From contig JAUSBK010000001.1 of assembly GCA_030652115.1 (NCBI GenBank), positions 58,254 to 122,253 on the forward strand: a DNA stretch of 64,000 nucleotides, written 5' to 3'. Numbering within the stretch: position 1 is the stretch's first letter; every line of letters starts with the position of its first letter. The position numbers were made by a program, and so were the translations under genes. Source of the stretch: Coriobacteriia bacterium. GTDB taxonomy: Bacteria; Actinomycetota; Coriobacteriia; Anaerosomatales; Anaerosomataceae. This document shows positions 59,283 through 64,000 of the stretch, one piece after another. The notes under the pieces were generated by a model. The model was not told the origin of the DNA. It saw only the letters and a program-made list of their open reading frames with translations, and ran no database searches.

Positions 59283-60179
59283 CTACTGATCGCCCGAGGG
59301 CGCATCGGTGTACCTGCCAACGAGCAGCGCCTTCGCATAGGCCGCGTGAAGCCACCCGATCCCCTTGCACAGGTGCAGGGTGAGCACGAAGCCGAGCAGA
59401 CCTGCGGCGATCACGAGCGGCGTGGCCCACGGCGCGAGCATGTAGCCGTAGCCGCCCCACTGGAAGAGCGGGTAGTCGGTGAACAACTGCACGATCGGGT
59501 ATGCCACGCCGGACGCGGAGAGCGAGAGTGCGGTCACCACGAGCGTGAAGTAGATCACCCCGAGCGGGAGCTGCAGCACCATGTACAGGATGCTCGTCCA
59601 CGTGCGTCCGTCCGTGAGCCAGTACTTGATGCGTTCGCCGAGGTCGCCGCTGCGTATCACGCCGCGCGGGCGTCGGGGCATCCGCACGCCGAGCAGCGCC
59701 TCTACGACACGGCCTTCGGCGAGCGAGATGGCGCGAACCATCGCGAAGAAGAGAAGCAGCAAGAGCAGCCCAACGCCGATCGGGAGCAGCGCGAGACTCG
59801 TCGGCAGCAGCGCTGCGACGAGCGTGAAGTACACGGCGCCGGTCACGAGCGACAGCAGAAGGTAGACGAGCGCGGCGTAGCTGCGCGGATCGGTCACCGC
59901 GCCGAAGAACCGGCCGAGCGGACTGCCCGGAGCGCTCACTGCAGGCGGCCTGAGGGCCCGGGCGACCGTTACCTCGGTCTCGAGGTACGCCGCAGCGACC
60001 TCCTCGGGCGTTCCGTACCGCTCGACGATCGCGGCGAAGCAGGTCTCCTCGTCGCCTTCGCAGTCGGCCATCTCGCTTCGGAGATACTCCTCGGCATCGT
60101 AGACCGCGTCCTGCACGAGCGCAGGGTCGGCGCCGGCGAGCGCTGTCCTGAGTCCATCGAGATACTGTTCGGTGTTCAT
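59283..60179 (-). CDS. HAAS-domain membrane protein with sensor domain (DUF1700-like)
   Basis: A 298-residue protein. The N-terminal HAAS segment (YLDGLRTALAGADPALVQDAVYDAEEYLRSEMAD, RYGTPEEVAAAYLETE) is followed by four helices in two pairs, with LVYLLLSLVTGAVYFTLVAALL, LGVIYFTLVVTALSLSASGVA and GLLGFVLTLHLCKGIG. The YFTLV...LG and WATPLVIAAG parts match the bacterial Sensor domain. HAAS proteins are regularly placed after PadR regulators and act as their envelope signal partners. It starts directly after the PadR stop. Confidence 0.85.
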   Translation of the reverse strand: MNTEQYLDGLRTALAGADPALVQDAVYDAEEYLRSEMADCEGDEETCFAAIVERYGTPEEVAAAYLETEVTVARALRPPAVSAPGSPLGRFFGAVTDPRSYAALVYLLLSLVTGAVYFTLVAALLPTSLALLPIGVGLLLLLLFFAMVRAISLAEGRVVEALLGVRMPRRPRGVIRSGDLGERIKYWLTDGRTWTSILYMVLQLPLGVIYFTLVVTALSLSASGVAYPIVQLFTDYPLFQWGGYGYMLAPWATPLVIAAGLLGFVLTLHLCKGIGWLHAAYAKALLVGRYTDAPSGDQ

Positions 60180-60548
60180 CTAGCTCCGACCCCCTTCCAA
60201 TGTCCCATCCACGAAGTCCCTCGTGCGGATCCATGCGTCCTGCCAGGCCGCGAGGACCTCTGTCCCTGCTGCGGTGATTGCGTAGTACTTGCGCGGCGGC
60301 CCTGCGACCGACGGCTCAACGCGGCTCGACAGAAGACCTTGCGCCTCGAGCGAACGGAGCACCGGGTAGAGCGTACCCTGCTTGGCGGGCACTCCCGCCG
60401 AAGTCGCCCGCTCGAGCTGTTTGGCTATCTGATAGCCGTACAGGGGCTCGCCGGAACGCTCGAGGATCGCGAGCAACACGAGCGCTGCGGTCCCTGCGTT
60501 CAGCTCCTTCTGGAACTTGCGGACCGCGCTGTCCACTACATCAGCCAC
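60180..60548 (-). CDS. PadR family transcriptional regulator
   Basis: A 122-residue PadR regulator, an average size for the small class. The winged helix is seen in ALVLLAILERSGEPLYGYQIAKQLERAT, KQGTLYPVLRSLEAQGLLSSRVE and GPPRKYYAITAAGTEVL. The N-terminal helix precedes, and a C-terminal dimerisation helix follows. It starts the operon PadR-HAAS-lipoprotein. Operator repeats in its promoter suggest self-control. It likely responds to an envelope or lipid signal relayed by the HAAS protein. Confidence 0.94.
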   Translation of the reverse strand: MADVVDSAVRKFQKELNAGTAALVLLAILERSGEPLYGYQIAKQLERATSAGVPAKQGTLYPVLRSLEAQGLLSSRVEPSVAGPPRKYYAITAAGTEVLAAWQDAWIRTRDFVDGTLEGGRS

Positions 60549-60579
60549 TGGCTCACCTCCCCGCCTCCCATGTCGTTAC

Positions 60580-60633
60580 TGTGAACTTCACACTAGTGCA
60601 CGACCACAATACTACTAAGTTCACACTAGTCAA
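60580..60633 (-). promoter_or_regulatory. PadR operon promoter with two TTCACACTAGT operator copies
   Basis: On the minus strand, TTGACT (60633-60628) and TATTGT (60611-60606) with a 16-bp spacer form the promoter. The 11-mer TTCACACTAGT (plus-strand reading) occurs at 60587-60597 and at 60620-60630, 33 bp apart, one over the -35/spacer and the other just after the start of transcription. The first copy also joins the palindrome TGTGAA-C-TTCACA (60580-60592). This fits repression by the downstream PadR. Confidence 0.65.
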
Positions 60634-60787
60634 CCCGCATTCTGAGAATTTCTGGACCGAGAGTGCATGCGTCACGGCGGAGTTCGGGTCGTGGTCGCAT
60701 ATCGCGCCCACCTCCGGCCCAGTCGGGACTCTCGACGTCCGCCGCGAATGACCGCCTCGGTCGCCCGATAACGGGTAGGAACCCCGT

Positions 60788-61306
60788 ATGTCTAACCCAA
60801 GCGAAACCCTGCGCGGAGTCAAGCGCGTACGGCCCGGCCCAGGACAGGAATCGGTTTGGGACTACCCACGTCCCCCGGTGGTCGAGCCCACGCCCCGGCG
60901 CATCGAGGTCGTGTTCGCGGGCGCGGTGATCGCCGACACGACGAAGGCACTGCGCGCGCTCGAGACGAGCCATCCGCCCGTCTACTACATCCCGCTTGAG
61001 GACGTCAGGCCTGGCGTGCTCGCCACGAGCGGACACGCTACGTACTGCGAGTTCAAGGGCGAGGCCCGCTACCACGACGTGCGCATCGACGGGCGCAGCG
61101 CTTCGGACGCCGCCTGGGTCTACGAGACTCCTTCGGCTGGCTACGAGGTGCTCACCGGCCATGTCGCCTTCTACCCGCAGGCAATGGACGAGTGCCGCGT
61201 TGACGGCGAGGTCGTCAGGGCTCAGCCGGGCGCCTACTACGGCGGATGGATCACGGCCGACGTCGTGGGCCCCTTCAAGGGCGGCCCGGGTACGAACGGC
61301 TGGTAG
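60788..61306 (+). CDS. DUF427 family protein
   Basis: A 172-residue DUF427 protein: VWDYPRPPVVEPTPRRIEVVFAGAVIADTTKALRALET at the N-terminus, PVYYIPLEDVRPGVL, and the repeat-like GHATYCEFKGEARYHDVRI and LTGHVAFYPQAMDECRVDG. The family has a beta-roll fold and no proven activity. TAGGA is about 8 nt upstream of the ATG. It stands alone on the plus strand between the PadR operon and the purD operon. Confidence 0.92.
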   Translation: MSNPSETLRGVKRVRPGPGQESVWDYPRPPVVEPTPRRIEVVFAGAVIADTTKALRALETSHPPVYYIPLEDVRPGVLATSGHATYCEFKGEARYHDVRIDGRSASDAAWVYETPSAGYEVLTGHVAFYPQAMDECRVDGEVVRAQPGAYYGGWITADVVGPFKGGPGTNGW

Positions 61307-61311
61307 CGCGC

Positions 61312-61770
61312 CTACACCTCGGTGGCGAGCGCGTCCTCTCTGGCTTCAAGACGCCAGCGCGACAGGTGCACGCCCAGCTGCGCCGCAACGATCGAGAGCA
61401 GGAACGTCGCAATGAAGTTGGCCGCGCCGAATCGCCCGGCAAGCCCGTTCACGCCACCTGCGAGTTCGAAGAACTGCTGCTGCATGGCGCCGAGGGTAAA
61501 CGGGACGAAGAGCGCGAAGAAGACGTGCGGCAGACCCGACGGCAGACGAACGCCACCCGCGAACGAGATCGCCAACACGCCGAGAACGAGCACCGCATCG
61601 GCCCCAAGCAGCGGCACGAGCGCCGCGGTCGTGTCAGCGCTGCCGCCGGCGGTCATCGACCCGTAGATGTCGTACGCCACCTCGGCAAGCGCCCGCCCGA
61701 AGGGGCCGAAGCCCAGAAGCGCGACGGCGGTCGCCACCGCGAAGGCAAGGACAGTGCCGAGCTTACCCAT
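61312..61770 (-). CDS. multi-pass membrane protein following purE
   Basis: A 152-residue protein with four hydrophobic helices: LGTVLAFAVATAVALLGFGPFG, AALVPLLGADAVLVLGVLAISFAGG, GLPHVFFALFVPFTLGAM and FGAANFIATFLLSIVAAQLGVHL. No family recognised. ATG 61770 overlaps the purE stop by 8 nt, so it is co-translated with purE. Its job is not clear from the purine context. Confidence 0.7.
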   Translation of the reverse strand: MGKLGTVLAFAVATAVALLGFGPFGRALAEVAYDIYGSMTAGGSADTTAALVPLLGADAVLVLGVLAISFAGGVRLPSGLPHVFFALFVPFTLGAMQQQFFELAGGVNGLAGRFGAANFIATFLLSIVAAQLGVHLSRWRLEAREDALATEV

Positions 61771-62227
61771 CGGCGAGCGCCCGCTTGTAACCGGCGATGC
61801 GCTCGCGGTACTCCGGCATGCCGGCGCCGAGGATCTGAGTGGCAAGGATCGCCGCGTTCCTGGCACCGTTGATGGCCACACACGCCACCGGCACGCCGGT
61901 GGGCATCTGCACCATCGAGAGCAGCGAGTCGAGCCCGCCGAGATCGCTCGTCTTCATCGGCACCGTGATGACAGGCAGCGGCGTGTAGGCGGCCACGACC
62001 CCGCCGAGATGCGCGGCCTTGCCCGCCGCAGCGACGATCACGCGAATCCCCCGACCTGCTGCATTCGTCGCCCAGTCGTGCACCTTCGTCGGCTGGCGGT
62101 GTGCCGAGGCGATGATGACTTCGTACGGAACGCCAAGCTCTTCGAGCTGGGCGGCGCACTCGTCCATCACGGCCAGATCGCTCTTGGAGCCCATGATGAT
62201 TCCCACGAGCGGCGTCTCTTCGGTCAC
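61763..62227 (-). CDS. purE: 5-(carboxyamino)imidazole ribonucleotide mutase
   Basis: A 154-residue PurE class I mutase of purine synthesis, which moves the carboxylate of N5-CAIR to give CAIR. The substrate loop is VGIIMGSKSDLAVMDECAAQLEELGVPYEVIIASAHRQP with the catalytic-type Ser and His. AAAGKAAHLGGVVAAYTPLPVITVPM and GLDSLLSMVQMPTGVPVACVAINGARNAA follow. The GTG start at 62227 has GGGAGG 6 nt upstream. PurK is not adjacent. Confidence 0.95.
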   Translation of the reverse strand: MTEETPLVGIIMGSKSDLAVMDECAAQLEELGVPYEVIIASAHRQPTKVHDWATNAAGRGIRVIVAAAGKAAHLGGVVAAYTPLPVITVPMKTSDLGGLDSLLSMVQMPTGVPVACVAINGARNAAILATQILGAGMPEYRERIAGYKRALADG

Positions 62228-62238
62228 AAGCTGCCTCC

Positions 62239-63561
62239 CTACGCGTCGTCCGCGCACCCGGTCGCGCATGCCGTAGCCCCGTCGCCGAAGAGCAGCTGGC
62301 GCTCGTCGGAGGCGAGCGCATTGCGCGCCGTGTCTCGCAGGTTGTTCAGGTGCGCGAACATCGTACGCTGCATCACGACCGCGAGATAGCGGCCCTTTGG
62401 CGTGAGCGTGAGCTCCTCGTCGTTGTCGGTGGCGAAGCCGCCGAAGGTGCGGAAGAAGAGCATCTCTTTCCAGAGGCCACGCTCCACACCCACGCCGAAG
62501 TCCCGCTTGAAGGCCTTCTTGTCGAGCCGAAGCCCGAACAGCCGCATCAGGAACCGGTAGCGCATCTGGTTCGCGAGGCTGTTGTTGGCGCTTCCCACCG
62601 CCACCGGCATGCGACCCTCGGCTATGGCGGCGCTGTAGTCGCGCAGCGAGAACGTGGTGAGGTAGATGTCACCGCGCAGGTAGCTGAACGCGCCGCTGCC
62701 GATGCCCACATACTCCTCGTAGTCCACGATGTACTCGTCGATCATGCCACCGCCGATGCGCGAGAAGGTCCAGGCGGTCGACAGCTCGAACGTGTCGGCG
62801 AGCTCGCGCGAGAGGATCTCGTAGTAGCGGGCCTCCCGGTCGTAGTCCACCATGCCGACCGTGCGCTTGAGCTGGGTGGCCACCGAGCGAGAGGCCATCA
62901 GCGGGTAGAACGTCGTCTGGTTGCAGCGGCTCGCCTTCACCATCTCGATGTCCCGACGCAGGACCTCCTCGGTCTGCGAGGGGAAGTTGAAGATCATGTC
63001 CACGTTGAGCGAGTGGAAGAAGCCCTCAAGCGACTGCAGGCGCTCGTGGATCTCGGCGCCCGAACCATACTTGTCGTAGCGGTCCATCTGCTTCAGCAGG
63101 CCGTCATCGAAGCTCTGCACGCCCACGCTCATGCGCTGCACCCGATCCTTGAGCGGCTCGAGGATCTCGGGGATCAGATGGTTCGGGTTCGTCTCGGTGG
63201 ACACCTCAAGCGCTCCGAACAGCTCGCGCGCGAGATCGATGGTCTCGCAGAGCTCGTCCACGAGGATCGTAGGCGTGCCTCCGCCGATGTACAGCGAGTC
63301 GAACGCATAGCCGAGGTCGGCGACCATCCGCATCTGTGCGCGCAGGCTCTTGAAGTAGGCGCGCGCAGGATCCTCGGAAAACGGGAAGCGATTGAAGCTG
63401 CAGTACGGGCAGAGCCGCTCGCAGAAGGGCACATGCGCGTAGAGCAGGTACTGCTTCCCGGATTCAGGCCCCTGCAACGATGGCACCTGGCGAGGGGCCT
63501 TGGCGAAATAGCCGCCCTGCGTCGTAGCGACCGCTGCCGACAGGAGCCGCTCGGCAAGCAT
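62239..63561 (-). CDS. HemW/HemN-like radical SAM protein
   Basis: A 440-residue radical SAM protein of the coproporphyrinogen-III-oxidase-like group. HVPFCERLCPYCSF binds the 4Fe-4S cluster (CxxxCxxC), FDSLYIGGGTPTIL is the GGGTP motif, and VQSFDDGLLKQMDRYDKYGSG follows. The long C-terminal half has EEYVGIGSGAFSYLRGDIYLTTFSLRDY and the winged-helix-like NDEELTLTPKGRYLAVVMQR. Extra Cys residues at the end (ACATGCADD) are odd. It may be a heme chaperone (HemW) or a different reaction; sequence does not decide. ATG 63561 overlaps the purD stop. Confidence 0.85.
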   Translation of the reverse strand: MLAERLLSAAVATTQGGYFAKAPRQVPSLQGPESGKQYLLYAHVPFCERLCPYCSFNRFPFSEDPARAYFKSLRAQMRMVADLGYAFDSLYIGGGTPTILVDELCETIDLARELFGALEVSTETNPNHLIPEILEPLKDRVQRMSVGVQSFDDGLLKQMDRYDKYGSGAEIHERLQSLEGFFHSLNVDMIFNFPSQTEEVLRRDIEMVKASRCNQTTFYPLMASRSVATQLKRTVGMVDYDREARYYEILSRELADTFELSTAWTFSRIGGGMIDEYIVDYEEYVGIGSGAFSYLRGDIYLTTFSLRDYSAAIAEGRMPVAVGSANNSLANQMRYRFLMRLFGLRLDKKAFKRDFGVGVERGLWKEMLFFRTFGGFATDNDEELTLTPKGRYLAVVMQRTMFAHLNNLRDTARNALASDERQLLFGDGATACATGCADDA

Positions 63562-64000
63562 CAGGCGCCGTCCGCCTGCTGCAGCGCGCGCAGTCCGATG
63601 TCGGTGCGGTAGTGCATGCCGTCGAAGTAGATGCACTCGACGGCGCGGTACGCGCGGTCGCGCGCCTCGGCGAACGTCGGTGCTACGGCGGTCACGTTCA
63701 ACACGCGACCCCCCGAGGTCACGAACGAGCCGTCATCGCGACGTTCGGTGCCCGCGTGGTACACCGTCACGCCTTCGATCGCGGCCGCCTCGTCGAGGCC
63801 GCTGATGACCTTGCCGACCGAGTAGCTGTCCGGATAGCCGCCCGAGGCGAGCACCACGGAGATGGCAAACCCATCACGCCACGTGAGGTCGATCTCGGAG
63901 AGGCGGCCTTCGGCGGTGGCCAGGAGCACGTCCACCAGATCGGTCTCCAGTAACGGCAACAGCACCTGCGTTTCGGGGTCGCCGAACCGGGCGTTGTACT
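63561..64000 (-). CDS. purD: phosphoribosylamine-glycine ligase, C-terminal part (cut by window edge)
   Basis: The visible part covers about 146 residues of GARS, the second enzyme of purine synthesis. The frame stays open to the window edge and starts YNARFGDPETQVLLPLLETDLVDVLLA. This is the ATP-grasp end with the metal-binding Asn and Glu of ARFGDPE. A C-terminal domain (AISVVLASGGYPDSYSVGKVI, GGRVLNVTAVAPTFAEARDRAYRAVECIYFDGMHYRTDIG) follows. The N-terminal part lies beyond base 64000. The TGATG overlap joins it to the radical SAM gene and then purE. Confidence 0.96.
   Translation of the reverse strand, partial: YNARFGDPETQVLLPLLETDLVDVLLATAEGRLSEIDLTWRDGFAISVVLASGGYPDSYSVGKVISGLDEAAAIEGVTVYHAGTERRDDGSFVTSGGRVLNVTAVAPTFAEARDRAYRAVECIYFDGMHYRTDIGLRALQQADGA

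Overview
The window is a gene-dense stretch of high-GC bacterial chromosome with about 72 protein genes. There are many ATGA, GTGA and TGATG stop/start overlaps, frequent GTG and some TTG starts, and purine-rich Shine-Dalgarno sites. It has no rRNA, no tRNA that I could see, no insertion sequence, no phage gene and no CRISPR array. The gene set suggests an actinobacterium, probably an anaerobic or oxygen-sensitive lineage such as a Coriobacteriia relative: rubrerythrin, archaeal-type PEP carboxylase, a UGA-encoded selenocysteine in MsrA, CDGSH proteins, arsenic methylation, and a MoxR/DUF58/DUF4129 operon. This placement is inference from gene content, not from a phylogenetic marker.

Layout. 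1-4.8 kb: tail of a P-type cation ATPase, a CDGSH/4Fe-4S protein divergent from a cysteine-synthase-like enzyme, YdeI-like and DUF2239 proteins, rubrerythrin. 4.9-10.4 kb: archaeal-type PEP carboxylase, then a MacA/MacB-type exporter operon with a small exported protein. 10.5-19.3 kb: lipoproteins, an effector-binding-domain protein coupled to a toroid-fold protein, carB, a membrane protein/TetR pair behind a strong palindrome, flavodoxin. 19.3-26.7 kb: RDD, SpoIIM-like, DUF58, MoxR, DUF4350, DUF4129 and a multi-pass membrane protein. 26.9-29.3 kb: FtsX-like permease, ATPase and TetR behind a 17-bp palindrome. 30.7-35 kb: arsenic locus with TspO, ArsS radical SAM, a fused DUF2064-GT2 glycosyltransferase, a small AbrB-like protein and the arsenite methyltransferase ArsM. 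35-42.9 kb: SulP transporter, spermidine-synthase-like membrane protein, class V aminotransferase, FIST sensor. 43-48 kb: TypA, PAS-GGDEF protein, a structured intergenic region, a radical SAM/SPASM enzyme and an HExxH membrane protein. 48-54 kb: ECF sigma and partner, HisG, small protein/7TM-type pair, RsgA, and a degenerate paralogue of the HExxH protein. 54-60.6 kb: histidine kinase, MsrB, selenoprotein MsrA, a TIGR00300/ornithine-cyclodeaminase-like enzyme, and a PadR-controlled envelope operon. 60.8-64 kb: DUF427, and a purD (partial)/HemW-like radical SAM/purE operon.

The most notable find is MsrA at 56353-56799. An in-frame UGA replaces the catalytic Cys of the GCFW motif, has a strong ribosome site nine codons upstream, and is followed by a hairpin with a GUU apical loop about 20 nt downstream. 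That is a bacterial SECIS geometry, and ordinary gene calling truncates this gene. Other points of interest are the compact arsenosugar-type locus, a pair of membrane paralogues in which HELGH has become HALGH, two small-protein/sensor gene pairs that share an upstream GATAGACA element, a nested RNA-like structure at 45849-45981, and several clean operator palindromes next to their likely regulators.
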